Assembly (NCBI RefSeq): GCF_005116665.1
Contig: NZ_SWCJ01000006.1
Location: 104,945-168,944, forward strand
Source of the DNA: Ferrimonas aestuarii
GTDB taxonomy: Bacteria; Pseudomonadota; Gammaproteobacteria; Enterobacterales; Shewanellaceae
Reading direction: 5' to 3'
Length of the DNA stretch: 64,000 nucleotides
The notes under the pieces were generated by a model. That model saw only the letters and a program-made list of their open reading frames with translations, made no database searches and was not told the DNA's origin. Shown one piece after another: positions 1 through 9,070 of this stretch (position 1 is the first letter of the stretch; every line of letters begins with the position of its first letter). The position numbers and the translations under genes were made by a program.

Positions 1-1203
1 AAGCAACTGTCTGTGGCTCAGGGCATCGCCCGCATCCTAAAAGAGGTAAAGCCGGTAACCGAAGCGGAAACCGCGCCTCTAATGGAAAGCCAAAACCGAG
101 TTTTATCTCAAGATATCCACTCGCCAATCAATGTGCCGCAGCACACCAACTCGGCCATGGACGGTTACGCCATCGCCCTAGATGACAACTGCGACAGCTA
201 TAAAGTGGTGGCACAAGTGATGGCGGGTTATCACTACGACGGCACCCTAAAAGCGGGCGAAGCGGTCAAAATCATGACCGGTGCCCCTCTGCCTGCTGGC
301 GCAGACACCGTTGTGATGCGTGAGCTGGCCACCGAAGACAACGACCAAGTTCAATTCGAAGGCACCATTGAGCTTGGTCAAAACGTTCGCCAAGCAGGTG
401 AAGATATTGCGACTGGCGCTCTGGCCATTCACTCTGGCAAACGCATCGGTGCTGCCGAGCAAGGTTTGCTGGCTTCTTTAGGTTTGAATCAACTGCCAGT
501 GTGGCGCAAACCCAAGGTGGCCGTATTCTCCACTGGCGACGAAGTGTGCCAGCCGGGTGAACCACTTAAACCGAACTGCATCTTTGACTCCAACCGCTTC
601 ACGGTTCAGGGCATGTTGCAGAAACTGGGCTGTGAAGTCATCGATCTGGGCATCTTAGAAGATACCGAAGAGGCGATGGCCACAGCACTTGAGAAAGCCG
701 CCGCCCAAGCAGACGTCGTGATCACCTCCGGTGGTGTCTCCGTTGGCGATGCTGACTTTATTAAGCCAGTGATGGAGCGCCTGGGCAGCATCGACTTCTG
801 GCGCATCTCCATGCGTCCAGGTCGGCCGTTGGCGTTCGGTAAAATTGGCGACACCCTGTTGTTTGGCTTGCCAGGCAACCCAGTCGCGGTAATGGTCTCC
901 TTCATGCAGTTCGTGCAACCGGCGCTGCGCAAGATGATGGGTGAGCCAAACTGGAAACCGCAAATGTTCCGTGCCACCGCAACCGAATCGATGTTAACCC
1001 GTGTGGGCCGAACCGAGTTCCAACGTGGTATCATGAAACTCAACGCGCTAGGCGAATTGGAAGTCGCTACTACAGGCTACCAAGGATCGGGGGTACTCAG
1101 CTCTATGGTGCTGGGTAACTGCTTAATCGTAATTGATGAATGCCAGGCCGAGGTTAACCCAGGCGATAAAGTTTGGGTTCAGCCATTTGCCGATCTGCTG
1201 TAG
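1..1203 (+). CDS. moeA: Molybdopterin molybdotransferase MoeA (5' end outside window)
   Basis: MoeA inserts molybdate into adenylylated molybdopterin, the last step of molybdenum cofactor synthesis in the cytoplasm. The frame is open from the first base, and the family's N-terminus normally has about 10 more residues, so the true start lies upstream. The GTG at 13 is internal. Visible family motifs are NSAMDGYA near residue 50, TGAPLPAGADTVV near 90, SGGVSVGDADF near 240 and GLPGNPVAVMVSF near 290, followed by the C-terminal beta domain to the stop. moaA follows after 9 bp, so the two form a cofactor operon. Identification is secure. Confidence 0.95.
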   Translation, partial: KQLSVAQGIARILKEVKPVTEAETAPLMESQNRVLSQDIHSPINVPQHTNSAMDGYAIALDDNCDSYKVVAQVMAGYHYDGTLKAGEAVKIMTGAPLPAGADTVVMRELATEDNDQVQFEGTIELGQNVRQAGEDIATGALAIHSGKRIGAAEQGLLASLGLNQLPVWRKPKVAVFSTGDEVCQPGEPLKPNCIFDSNRFTVQGMLQKLGCEVIDLGILEDTEEAMATALEKAAAQADVVITSGGVSVGDADFIKPVMERLGSIDFWRISMRPGRPLAFGKIGDTLLFGLPGNPVAVMVSFMQFVQPALRKMMGEPNWKPQMFRATATESMLTRVGRTEFQRGIMKLNALGELEVATTGYQGSGVLSSMVLGNCLIVIDECQAEVNPGDKVWVQPFADLL

Positions 1204-1212
1204 GAACTGCCA

Positions 1213-2199
1213 ATGAGCTTGATGGACGGCTTCGGCCGTAAAATTGATTATCTGCGCCTATCGGTGACGGATCGCTGCGATTTTCGTTGTGTATACTGCA
1301 TGAGCGAAAACCCCACCTTCCTGCGCCGCGATGACGTACTGACTCTGGAAGAGCTGAGCACCATTGCTCGTGCCTTTACCGAGCTCGGCGTAGAGCGCAT
1401 CCGCCTGACTGGCGGCGAACCTCTGGTGCGTACCGACCTGCCGGTTCTGGTGCGCAAACTGGGCAAACTGCCAGGCCTAAAAGACCTGTCGATGACCACC
1501 AATGGCTCTAGACTGACCAAGTTTGCTGACGTGCTCGCTGGCAATGGCCTACAACGTCTGAACATCTCTTTGGATACCCTGGAAGCGGATCGTTTCGCCG
1601 AGGTAACCCGCAAGGGCAACCTAGAGCGAGTGCTGGCAGGCATCGACTCGGCCACCAAAGCTGGGTTTGAGCGAGTGAAGCTCAATGCGGTAATCATGAA
1701 GGGTCAAAACGACCACGAGGTGCTGGATCTGGTCAATTTTGCTCGCGATAAAGGCTGTGACATCAGCTTCATCGAAGAGATGCCTCTAGGTGCCATCGAA
1801 GAGGAGCGTCGCGACAACACCCTGTGTACCAGCGACGAAGTTCGAGCACTGATTGAGCCTCAATACCCACTCACGGCTTCCTCCGAACGTACCGGTGGTC
1901 CAGCTCGTTACTACAAGATGGCTGACAGTGACATCCGCATCGGCTTTATCTCCCCTCACAGCCATAACTTCTGCCACGAATGTAACCGAGTTCGCGTTAC
2001 CGTAAAGGGCGAACTGCTGCTGTGTCTGGGCAACGAGAACTCCGTCGACCTGAAGCAGGTGCTGCGTGACAACGATGGCGACGTGGAAGCAGTAAAGGCA
2101 GCCGTCATCAAAGCGATGAAGGTAAAACCTGAAAAGCACCTATTCGGCCACGAAGACGGCACGCAAATTCTGCGCTTTATGAGCCTCACTGGCGGCTAG
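1213..2199 (+). CDS. moaA: GTP 3',8-cyclase MoaA (radical SAM)
   Basis: MoaA uses a radical SAM iron-sulfur cluster to rearrange GTP to 3',8-cyclo-GTP, the first step of molybdenum cofactor synthesis. The N-terminal cluster motif CDFRCVYC sits near residue 21 and the SAM-binding RLTGGEPL near 65. The C-terminal second cluster motif FCHECNRVRVT near 257 is followed by LLLCLG. The protein ends in GG, as functional MoaA proteins do, and the length of 328 residues is normal. It is the second gene after moeA and is followed by a strong terminator. Confidence 0.97.
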   Translation: MSLMDGFGRKIDYLRLSVTDRCDFRCVYCMSENPTFLRRDDVLTLEELSTIARAFTELGVERIRLTGGEPLVRTDLPVLVRKLGKLPGLKDLSMTTNGSRLTKFADVLAGNGLQRLNISLDTLEADRFAEVTRKGNLERVLAGIDSATKAGFERVKLNAVIMKGQNDHEVLDLVNFARDKGCDISFIEEMPLGAIEEERRDNTLCTSDEVRALIEPQYPLTASSERTGGPARYYKMADSDIRIGFISPHSHNFCHECNRVRVTVKGELLLCLGNENSVDLKQVLRDNDGDVEAVKAAVIKAMKVKPEKHLFGHEDGTQILRFMSLTGG

Positions 2200-2215
2200 T
2201 TCACCCAGATACAAT

Positions 2216-2251
2216 AAAACCCCAAACCTAGAGATAGGCTTGGGGTTTTTT
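2216..2251 (+). terminator. Rho-independent terminator of moeA-moaA
   Basis: The sequence reads ccccaaaccta, a short loop, then taggcttgggg and a run of six T. It is an 11-bp stem with one mismatch, 20 bases after the moaA stop. Confidence 0.85.
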
Positions 2252-2294
2252 CTTACCAATTCGCGCTAACAAACCAGTATTCAATCAGGTGGTA

Positions 2295-3071
2295 CTACAG
2301 CATAATCTCAGCCAATGTCTGTGCCGTACGCAGCTGAACCTCAGGAATTGCTTCTTCGATCTTTAGGTTCATCTTGTTGGCCGTGGTAACGATACGTGTC
2401 TCGTACACAATCCAGTTGTAGTTATCGCCACGGGTCACCGAACTGTTGTTGGTAGAGCTCATGCGAGTATTGCGATCCGCCGTTCCTTTAACGCTGCTGT
2501 TCTTGGTGGTATTGGCAATGGAGTCGCCGTCCAGAGGACGCTCACGCATCTGCACGTCCATCACAAAGGTGTAATAAACATCTTCCACCAACGTATCCGC
2601 AAGAAAGCCTGCAGCCGCACCAACCAGAGCTAGACCTGCCGTATCGCGACCGTCCATGCCTGCAACAGAACCGATGGCAGCAAGAGTGGCACCGCCTTCA
2701 AGGCCGCCTTTGTAACCCGAATTCAAAAAACGATCCGCGCCCGCTTTATCGGTCTTCTCAGCGGAAACAATGGATGCGGTAATCATCAAATTAGCTTGAT
2801 CGGGATCATCGGTCACCACAAACCCTTCGCTGCGGAAAATGTTCTCCAAGTTGCGTTGCATCGGCTTGCGCATGGAGTTGCCGCTCAAATCCCTCACCTT
2901 GGCATACACAACTCGCTTAGAAGGTGCCATTGGCTCCAATACGACAGAGTAAGAGGTTTTTGACTCAACAGACAGATCCTGCTTTTTCATCGCAGTCTGA
3001 GCCGCAGTACACCCCAGCAACACCGTAGTAAGCATACCTACCGTTGCCAATTTCAGAATAGATCGATTCAC
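2295..3071 (-). CDS. TraT-family outer membrane lipoprotein
   Basis: This protein resembles TraT, the plasmid-encoded surface-exclusion and complement-resistance lipoprotein. It has an N-terminal signal with lipobox LLGC, the early AMKKQDLSVESKT segment, the glycine/alanine-rich middle, LVEDVYYTFVMDVQ, and a C-terminal TRIVTTANKMNLKIEEA that matches TraT's closing block. I chose the GTG start at 3071 because GGAG lies 6 bases upstream and it gives a standard signal peptide. The frame stays open to 3134, so an ATG at 3083 or 3134 is possible. No conjugation genes are nearby, so this looks like a chromosomal homologue whose role is unknown. Transcription converges with moaA. Confidence 0.85.
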   Translation of the reverse strand: MNRSILKLATVGMLTTVLLGCTAAQTAMKKQDLSVESKTSYSVVLEPMAPSKRVVYAKVRDLSGNSMRKPMQRNLENIFRSEGFVVTDDPDQANLMITASIVSAEKTDKAGADRFLNSGYKGGLEGGATLAAIGSVAGMDGRDTAGLALVGAAAGFLADTLVEDVYYTFVMDVQMRERPLDGDSIANTTKNSSVKGTADRNTRMSSTNNSSVTRGDNYNWIVYETRIVTTANKMNLKIEEAIPEVQLRTAQTLAEIML

Positions 3072-3456
3072 TTTGCACTCCATTGATACCAACTTCAAAC
3101 CCGACTCACCCATCGCACGTTTGCCAATCCGCATTAGAGCTACTCAAGAAGGCAGATGGCCGGATTAACGAGAATACTCATTAAAAAAATCGACCAGCCT
3201 GAGGGCATCAGGCCGACCGACAAATGTGTGTTTTGATCCTTCACCGCACACACCGCTCAAATAGCCTTGGTGCATAAGGTTTTCAGATAACCACATGAAT
3301 ATATCGTGCAAATCCACCGCCGAAATTAATAACAAGTTACTGGTTTTAATTAACTAACCGAGAAAAACAAAAGTGGACTGTGGAAAAGAGTTTGAAAACA
3401 AACCATGATAAGTCCAATGACAAAACCCACTAGGATGTGAGTTAACGAGGTGGTTA
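3072..3456. other. Intergenic region between divergent genes
   Basis: These 385 bases separate the TraT-like gene (minus) from the small membrane protein gene (plus). I see no coding region. The stretch is AT-rich near 3300-3420, as expected for promoters, and holds one terminator-like hairpin listed separately. No convincing paired -35/-10 boxes could be fixed by eye. Confidence 0.5.
3183..3213 (-). terminator. Terminator-like hairpin in the TraT-like gene leader
   Basis: On the minus strand GCCTGA-tgccc-TCAGGC is followed, after 7 bases, by a run of seven T. It lies about 110 bases upstream of the TraT-like start, so it could be an attenuator or the end of an upstream transcript. The stem is only 6 bp and the T run is displaced, so confidence is low. 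Confidence 0.3.
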
Positions 3457-3927
3457 ATGGAACAGACCCAAATCGAATTACACCAATCCAAATATCAAGA
3501 CATGTTCTCCAGAGGCTACGAACTCGTCTGCTATCTGCTTTGGGGAATGGTCATCACCGTGGCATTTGCTTGGATAACCAGGTCCGAATCAACAGGTGTT
3601 GATTGGTCGTTTTTCGTCTATGCCTTAGGGCCAGTTTTGCCCATGATCTATTTTGGTGTGCGCTACAAAAGCGGCACTAAAACGCTGATACTCAATGACG
3701 AGGGTTTTACCCTTTTGACCTACAATGAAAAAAGCCAGTTTAGTTGGTCTGATTTTCGGAACTACAAAATCTCTCGTTCCCACCCCTATGACATTATCAT
3801 CTTAAATTCTAAGTACGGTAAGACAGAGTTCAGCTATTACGCTTTTGATAAGCAGCAACGACAGCAACTGTTTGAGATCTTGGACGCCAAACTCAATGAG
3901 AGAAGATCGCTGTTTGAGGATGATTAG
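3457..3927 (+). CDS. Hypothetical small membrane protein
   Basis: This 156-residue protein is not recognised. Two hydrophobic segments (about residues 24-40 and 50-66) form a helical hairpin. A soluble C-terminal half with alternating hydrophobic residues follows, including LILNDEGFTLLTY, SWSDFRNYKIS and YDIIILNSKYGKTEFSYYAF. That layout resembles the YcxB-like or PH-like membrane proteins, but the match is by general pattern only. A GAGG ribosome site precedes the ATG by 8 bases. The gene stands alone and ends at a strong bidirectional terminator. Confidence 0.75.
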   Translation: MEQTQIELHQSKYQDMFSRGYELVCYLLWGMVITVAFAWITRSESTGVDWSFFVYALGPVLPMIYFGVRYKSGTKTLILNDEGFTLLTYNEKSQFSWSDFRNYKISRSHPYDIIILNSKYGKTEFSYYAFDKQQRQQLFEILDAKLNERRSLFEDD

Positions 3928-3929
3928 AA

Positions 3930-3963
3930 ACGAAAAAGGCCAGTCTTTCGACTGGCCTTTTTC
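3930..3963. terminator. Bidirectional terminator
   Basis: AAAAAGGCCAGTC, a short loop, and GACTGGCCTTTTT give a long stem with T runs on both strands. It can end both the small membrane protein gene (plus) and the tRNA operon (minus). Confidence 0.88.
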
Positions 3964-3970
3964 TGAATAA

Positions 3971-4047
3971 TGGGGTGGCTGATGGGATTTGAACCCACGA
4001 CAACCGGAATCACAATCCGGGACTCTACCAACTGAGCTACAGCCACC
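3971..4047 (-). tRNA. tRNA-His (anticodon GTG)
   Basis: The cloverleaf is complete on the minus strand. It has an eight-pair acceptor stem that includes the extra G-1:C73 pair typical of tRNA-His, D-arm TAGCTCAGTTGGTAGAG, an anticodon loop containing GTG, T-arm GGGTTCAAATC and an encoded CCA (TGG at 3971-3973 on the plus strand). It lies 45 bases downstream of the tRNA-Arg gene, as in the argX-hisR order of enterobacteria. Confidence 0.98.
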
Positions 4048-4092
4048 ACTACAAATTTTTGTCTTCTCATCCACACCCAGCTGCGCGGAGTA

Positions 4093-4169
4093 TGGCGCGC
4101 CCAGGAGGATTCGAACCCCCGGCCTCACCCTCCGGAGGGGTGCGCTCTATCCAGCTGAGCTATGGGCGC
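4093..4169 (-). tRNA. tRNA-Arg (anticodon CCG)
   Basis: The minus-strand cloverleaf starts GCGCCCATAGCTCAGC and has anticodon loop CTCCGGA, giving anticodon CCG. T-arm GGGGGTTCGAATCC and an encoded CCA follow. It is the first gene of a two-tRNA operon with tRNA-His. Confidence 0.98.
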
Positions 4170-4187
4170 TTCCTTTCGACGGCGGCT

Positions 4188-4217
4188 ATAATATGTGGAT
4201 CCCCTCCCTGCGTCCAA
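4188..4217 (-). promoter_or_regulatory. Promoter of the tRNA-Arg/tRNA-His operon
   Basis: On the minus strand TTGGAC (4212-4217) and TATTAT (4188-4193) are 18 bases apart. The stretch after the -10 box, agccgccg, is GC-rich, which is typical of stringently controlled tRNA promoters. The predicted start lies only a few bases before the mature tRNA-Arg. Confidence 0.75.
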
Positions 4218-4294
4218 CAATTTTTGCCAAAAACGCTTCAACCGTGCAAAAAATAGCTAAGACGGTGGTTTTTGTCACCATCTTAAGCTGAATT

Positions 4295-6313
4295 TCACTT
4301 TTTCTGCTTCAGCATGGCGCGCAAATTAGCAATATTCGCCTTCCCTGCCGCTTGGCGCTGCTGCTCCGTTTGGCGACGATTGCCCTTATCCCAGTCCAGA
4401 TCGTCCTGAGGCAGCTCGGCTAAGAATCGGCTTGGCTCGCAACGAATCTGCTCACCATATTGTCGCCGCTCCTTACACAGAGTAAAAATTAGCTCCTTTT
4501 GCGCCCGAGTAATGCCCACATAGGCCAGGCGGCGCTCCTCCTCGACGTTACCCTCATCCAAACTGCTTTGGTGCGGCAACAAGCCCTCCTCCATGCCGAC
4601 CATAAAAACGTAATGGAACTCCAAGCCTTTAGAGGCATGCAAGGTCATTAGCTGCACCTGATCCGCCTCCTCCTCTTCTTGGTTCCGTTCCATCATGTCG
4701 CGCAAGGTCAAACGAGTCACCACCTGAGGCAGAGTCATCGGCTCTTCTAGGTCATCACCTTCAATCATGTCGGTGATCCAGCGATACAGCTCTGACACAT
4801 TCTTCATCCGCATCTCCGCTGCCTTAGGGCTAGGGGAGGTATCGTAAAGAAAGTCTTCGTAGTTAATCTCTCGAACCAGATCTTTCAGCGCCGCCAGTGT
4901 ATCGCCTCGAGCGGCGCGATCACCCAGCTCCACCAGCCAACGGGTAAACACCATCACCGATTCCGCTGCGGCTTTGGGCAGATGCTGTTCCAGATCCGGC
5001 TCAAATGCCGCCGCAAATAGGCTGATTTGGCGCTGGTTGGCTAACCGACCCAGCTTCTCTAGAGTCGCCGGCCCCATGCCCCGCTTAGGCACGTTGCACA
5101 CGCGCAGGAAGGCGTTGTCGTCATCACCATTCACCAACAGGCGCAGGTAGCCCATGATGTCTTTAATCTCGGCACGGGAGAAAAATGAGGTGCCTCCCGA
5201 CATCTTATAAGGGATGCGGTTGGTCATCAGCGCTTTTTCAAACAGCCGCGCCTGATGGTTACCTCGATAGAGAATGGCGTACTCTTTGTAATCGGTACGA
5301 TTAACGAAGCGATGTCGAATCAGCTCGGCAACCACCCGCTCCGCTTCATGATCCTCGTTGTTGGCAGTCAACACTTTCAGCGGCTCGCCGTAGCCCAGTT
5401 CTGAAAACAGGGTTTTCTCATATACGTGAGGGTTATTGGCAATAAGAATGTTGGCGGATTTCAAAATTCGCTGGCTAGAGCGGTAGTTCTGCTCCAGCTT
5501 GATCAAATTCAGCTTGGGGAAGTCTTTCTGCAGCAACACCAAGTTTTGTGGCTTGGCACCACGCCAAGAGTAGATCGACTGGTCGTCATCCCCAACCACG
5601 GTAAAACGAGCTCGCTGGCCCACCAGTAACTTCACCAACTGGTACTGACTGGTGTTGGTATCCTGATACTCATCCACCAGCAGATAGCGGATGCGATTCT
5701 GCCAGCGTTCTCGCACCTCCTCATTGGAAGCCAACAACAGGGTTGGCACCATGATGAGATCGTCAAAATCCATGGCGTTGTAGGCTTTTAGGTGATCTCG
5801 GTAGCGACCATAAAGCTGAGCAAACAGCATCATCTGCGGATCGCTGCTGCGCTCCAGCGCCTTCTCCGGCAGGATCAGATCGTTCTTCCAATTACTGATG
5901 GTGTTGATCAGAGCATTGAGTAGATCTTTATCTTCCTCAAGCTCATCGGCGGTCAACTCTTTCAGTAGTGCCAGGGTGTCCTGATCATCAAATAGGGTGA
6001 AGTTGGACTTGATGCCCACGGACTTATGCTCACGGCGCAGAATCTCTAACCCCAAGGTGTGGAAAGTGGATACCCATAAACCACGGGCCTCCTTTTTACC
6101 TAAGGTTTGGGCGACCCGCTCACGCATCTCACGAGAGGCCTTGTTGGTAAAGGTCACCGCTGCAATGTGTCTGGCTTGATAACCGCACTGCTGCACCAGA
6201 TGCGCAATCTTATTGGTGATTACTCGGGTTTTGCCACTGCCAGCCCCCGCCAATACCAGACAGGGGCCGGATACGTACTCTACCGCCGCCTGCTGCCCTG
6301 GATTCAGTCTCAT
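4295..6313 (-). CDS. rep: ATP-dependent DNA helicase Rep
   Basis: Rep is a superfamily 1 3'-5' DNA helicase that clears proteins ahead of the replisome and helps restart forks. The protein opens [14 protein letters not shown] and has Walker A AGAGSGKT at residues 22-29. Further motifs are VDEYQDTN (motif II), [13 protein letters not shown] (III), QNYRSS (IV) and [12 protein letters not shown] (V), with [11 protein letters not shown] (VI) near the end. Length and sequence match Rep better than UvrD, for example [13 protein letters not shown] and the C-terminal [14 protein letters not shown] set the start at 6313, not the upstream ATG at 6325, because GGGAG lies 5 bases before it. It diverges from ubiK. 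Confidence 0.97.
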   Translation of the reverse strand: MRLNPGQQAAVEYVSGPCLVLAGAGSGKTRVITNKIAHLVQQCGYQARHIAAVTFTNKASREMRERVAQTLGKKEARGLWVSTFHTLGLEILRREHKSVGIKSNFTLFDDQDTLALLKELTADELEEDKDLLNALINTISNWKNDLILPEKALERSSDPQMMLFAQLYGRYRDHLKAYNAMDFDDLIMVPTLLLASNEEVRERWQNRIRYLLVDEYQDTNTSQYQLVKLLVGQRARFTVVGDDDQSIYSWRGAKPQNLVLLQKDFPKLNLIKLEQNYRSSQRILKSANILIANNPHVYEKTLFSELGYGEPLKVLTANNEDHEAERVVAELIRHRFVNRTDYKEYAILYRGNHQARLFEKALMTNRIPYKMSGGTSFFSRAEIKDIMGYLRLLVNGDDDNAFLRVCNVPKRGMGPATLEKLGRLANQRQISLFAAAFEPDLEQHLPKAAAESVMVFTRWLVELGDRAARGDTLAALKDLVREINYEDFLYDTSPSPKAAEMRMKNVSELYRWITDMIEGDDLEEPMTLPQVVTRLTLRDMMERNQEEEEADQVQLMTLHASKGLEFHYVFMVGMEEGLLPHQSSLDEGNVEEERRLAYVGITRAQKELIFTLCKERRQYGEQIRCEPSRFLAELPQDDLDWDKGNRRQTEQQRQAAGKANIANLRAMLKQKK

Positions 6314-6439
6314 CTTAACTCCCATTCGAACTCAGCCGAGTATTCTAGCGCAGATCCACAGAGAAACGGCAATGGAACAACAGCGACTCGCCCATTGTTC
6401 TTTGATACCATGAGATTACGCGTTATGGAGTAACCCAAA

Positions 6440-6694
6440 ATGATCAATACAGACAAACTGGAACAGATTGCTAAGCAGATGAACGATGCCCTTCCATCAG
6501 GGATCAAAGCCGCTGCTGACGACTTCGAAGCCAAAGCCAAAACCATTCTGCAGAGCCAACTGTCTAAACTGGACATGGTGAGCCGCGAAGAGTTTGACCG
6601 TCAATCCGCAGTATTGGCTAAGACTCGCCAGATGGTCGAAACCTTGGAAGCCCGTCTGAATGAGCTAGAACAGAAGCACAGCGACGATTGCTAA
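6440..6694 (+). CDS. ubiK: Ubiquinone biosynthesis accessory factor UbiK
   Basis: This 84-residue protein belongs to the BMFP/YqiC family. In enterobacteria UbiK binds UbiJ and supports aerobic ubiquinone synthesis at the membrane. The family pattern is clear: an N-terminal amphipathic helix (KLEQIAKQMNDALPSG), then QSQLSKLDMVSREEFDRQ, then a C-terminal coiled coil with VETLEARLNELEQK, which drives trimer formation. GGAG lies upstream of the ATG. It diverges from rep and ends at a hairpin. Confidence 0.9.
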   Translation: MINTDKLEQIAKQMNDALPSGIKAAADDFEAKAKTILQSQLSKLDMVSREEFDRQSAVLAKTRQMVETLEARLNELEQKHSDDC

Positions 6695-6703
6695 ACCGCT
6701 TAT

Positions 6704-6725
6704 GCCCCAAATAGCCATTTGGGGC
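6704..6725 (+). terminator. Hairpin after ubiK
   Basis: GCCCCAAAT-AGCC-ATTTGGGGC is a perfect 9-bp stem 9 bases after the ubiK stop. There is no T run, so it may be a weak terminator or an RNA 3' end stabiliser. Confidence 0.45.
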
Positions 6726-6915
6726 GCATCAAACTCGCTTCCTCAAGCGACGACCATTGCTGGCTTTGCCATTAGTTCCCGTCATTTCAAAGAAGTTCGA
6801 AAAAGGCGAAGCAGTTCAACATTCACACACCAGATTTACGATTGTCGTTGACCTTGGGGTAGCTCCAGGGTTTAGCTTACGCTGAAATTATTTCATTCAC
6901 TTTGAGGACCCACTC

Positions 6916-7560
6916 GTGAGCAAGCGTATTGCCCTAGCACTGGCCCTAGCCATCGCCCCATTAAGCAGCTGGGCGGCCCAATTTGTCGAAGGCACCCACT
7001 ACACCGTAGTAAGCCAAGGCCCGGCCACCGAAAAGCCCACCATTAAAGAGTTTTTCTCCCTGTACTGCCACAACTGCGAAACCATGGAGAAACGCTACCT
7101 GCCGCTGATCAAGCCTGGTCTGGATAAGTCCATCGACTTTCAGCAAGGCCACGTTAACTGGAAGCAGGACCACATCAACACCGAAGTGGCGCTGTCTCTA
7201 GCAGTCATGCAGGAGATGGGTGTAGCAGACAAAGTGAAAAAGCCGATGTTTGACGCCCTGATCGTACCGCACAACCACGGTCCAGGTGAGCACCACGAAA
7301 ACGAAGATAAAGTAAAAAACCGCGATGACATCAAAGCGGTATTTACCGCCGCTGGCGTTGACGTTGCTGACTACGACAAAATTGCCGAAAGCACTCAGGT
7401 TAAGAAGAAGATCATGACCTGGATGCTGGAACAGCAAAAATTCCAGATTCAGAGCGTTCCCACCTTTATCGTTAACGATAAGTACATGATCAATATGGGA
7501 AGCATCCAAACTCTGGGTCAGTTAACTGACCTAATGAACTGGCTAGCGACCCAAAAATAA
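6916..7560 (+). CDS. dsbA: Thiol:disulfide interchange protein DsbA
   Basis: DsbA introduces disulfide bonds into proteins entering the periplasm. The protein has a signal peptide ending near SSWA (residue 20), a thioredoxin fold with an inserted helical domain, and the cis-proline loop SVPTFIV near residue 180. The active site at residues 51-54 is CHNC, whereas the usual DsbA motif is CPHC. The two central residues set the redox potential, so this enzyme may behave differently. The start is GTG with GAGGA 8 bases upstream. The 214-residue length is normal. Confidence 0.92.
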   Translation: MSKRIALALALAIAPLSSWAAQFVEGTHYTVVSQGPATEKPTIKEFFSLYCHNCETMEKRYLPLIKPGLDKSIDFQQGHVNWKQDHINTEVALSLAVMQEMGVADKVKKPMFDALIVPHNHGPGEHHENEDKVKNRDDIKAVFTAAGVDVADYDKIAESTQVKKKIMTWMLEQQKFQIQSVPTFIVNDKYMINMGSIQTLGQLTDLMNWLATQK

Positions 7561-7577
7561 GCCAGCTGAAATAGATA

Positions 7578-7607
7578 AAAAACGCCCTCATTAGTGAGGG
7601 CGTTTTT
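7578..7607. terminator. Bidirectional terminator after dsbA
   Basis: AAAAACGCCCTCA-TTAG-TGAGGGCGTTTTT is a perfect 13-bp stem that ends in a T run. Confidence 0.92.
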
Positions 7608-7687
7608 GTGAGTCGCCTCCGCAACACTGTTCAAAATTTGTTATCGGCTCACAAACCCTCTCCAAAAAGTTCGTTACGCTGCGGCGG

Positions 7688-9070
7688 ATGAACGAACTGA
7701 TGCTATTCAATGTTTACCTGTTTTACGGCCTGGTGTTCTTCACCATCGGCTGCGTCATCAGCTTCCGTAATTTCAAGTTCAGTAAACTGGCCATCGCCTC
7801 AGCACTGCCCGCATTGGCACTATTTGGCATCACCCACGCCTTCCACGAGTGGTCCGAACTCTACTTTATCCTCTACGGCGACAGCCTGCCTCAAGAGTGG
7901 GGCATTCCCATTGAGATCCTGCGAATATTAAAACTCCTCGGCTCATTTTTGGCGTTGGTGTGGTTCGCTTGGCTAATGCTGAACATCTTATCGCAGACCC
8001 ATAAGCGCTGGCTGTCGGCGCTGATCCCTGGACTGCTGTGCCTCTATGGTGCCGCCACCCTAGTGCACATAGTGGTACTGCCAACCCACGAATCGCTGCT
8101 GCTCTCAGCAAAGCTCACTCGCTGGATATTTGGTTTAATGAGTGGTGGACTTGCTGGCATCGCCATGATTCTCTACGGCAAGCATCTTGGTAAACACAAC
8201 CACCCCGGTGCCAATGCCTTTGCGTACTGCGGCATGTCGCTGCTGGCCTACGCCTTAGCAGCCGGATTGCTCTCCTCCTCTATGGGGCTTTGGGTTCCAA
8301 TCGTACGCACCTTGTGTGCTTTAGCACTGCTACTGAGCTTACTGCAGGCATTGCGGGTATTTGAGCAGGAATACCACGATCAAATTCAGGATCAGCAAAA
8401 ACGGGTCATGCGCACTGAAAAGCTGCGAGCCATTGGCGAGCTGGCATCCGGCATCGCCCATGAAATTAAAACCCCTCTCAGTTATGCCACCTTGAGTTGC
8501 GACCTGCTTGAACGGCAACTGGAATCCGAGCACCAAGGCCACCGCCAACTGCAACGAATTCGCCATGGGCTTGAACGTGCCAACCACATTAGCCAAGAGG
8601 TACTGAATTTCGCCCGCCATCAAGGGGAGCATCAGACCATCGAATTGGGCAGCGTCATACGCAGTGCCATCGAGTTGATGCACCATCCGTTAAGAGAATT
8701 TCAATTGCGGCTCAGCATCGAGCCCAACCTGAACCTCACCGGTAATCCAATCAAGCTGGAGGAGGTGATCATCAATCTGATGAACAACGCCATTGATGCC
8801 TGTACCGACAGCAAACGCATTACCTTAAGAGTGTGGCAAGACACTTCAACCATCCACCTAAGCATCGAAGACAGCGGCGGCGGTATGCCCGACTCTCAAT
8901 TGCCGCAAGCGATGAGCCCATTTTTTACGACCAAGCCTCAAGGCCAAGGTACGGGTTTAGGGTTGGCAATCTGCCAACAGATCATTCAACAACACCAAGG
9001 CGACATCAGCCTTTGCAATGGTCAGCAGGGACTGCTGGCCACCATCAGCTTACCGAGGAGCGACCCATGA
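7688..9070 (+). CDS. Membrane sensor histidine kinase
   Basis: The N-terminal 235 residues form about seven hydrophobic helices with little periplasmic sequence. They include YGLVFFTIGCVISF and FGITHAFHEWSELY, a pattern I associate with a membrane sensor module found in several proteobacterial kinases. The kinase core follows: H-box ELASGIAHEIKTPLS with phospho-accepting His258, N-box NLMNNAIDAC, G1 DSGGGMP, F-box SPFFTTKP and G2 GTGLGLAIC. The stop overlaps the start of the next regulator gene by ATGA, so the two are co-translated and form a pair. The signal is unknown. The octahaem cytochrome gene downstream suggests a redox or electron-acceptor cue, but that is inference. Confidence 0.9.
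   Translation: MNELMLFNVYLFYGLVFFTIGCVISFRNFKFSKLAIASALPALALFGITHAFHEWSELYFILYGDSLPQEWGIPIEILRILKLLGSFLALVWFAWLMLNILSQTHKRWLSALIPGLLCLYGAATLVHIVVLPTHESLLLSAKLTRWIFGLMSGGLAGIAMILYGKHLGKHNHPGANAFAYCGMSLLAYALAAGLLSSSMGLWVPIVRTLCALALLLSLLQALRVFEQEYHDQIQDQQKRVMRTEKLRAIGELASGIAHEIKTPLSYATLSCDLLERQLESEHQGHRQLQRIRHGLERANHISQEVLNFARHQGEHQTIELGSVIRSAIELMHHPLREFQLRLSIEPNLNLTGNPIKLEEVIINLMNNAIDACTDSKRITLRVWQDTSTIHLSIEDSGGGMPDSQLPQAMSPFFTTKPQGQGTGLGLAICQQIIQQHQGDISLCNGQQGLLATISLPRSDP

Noticed and set aside
3802..4128. Minus-strand open frame over the tRNA genes
   Set aside because: It crosses both tRNA genes and a terminator, so it is chance.
8833..9066. N-terminal extension of the response regulator frame
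   Set aside because: It overlaps the kinase domain in another frame. The ATG at 9067 has a ribosome site and ATGA overlap.
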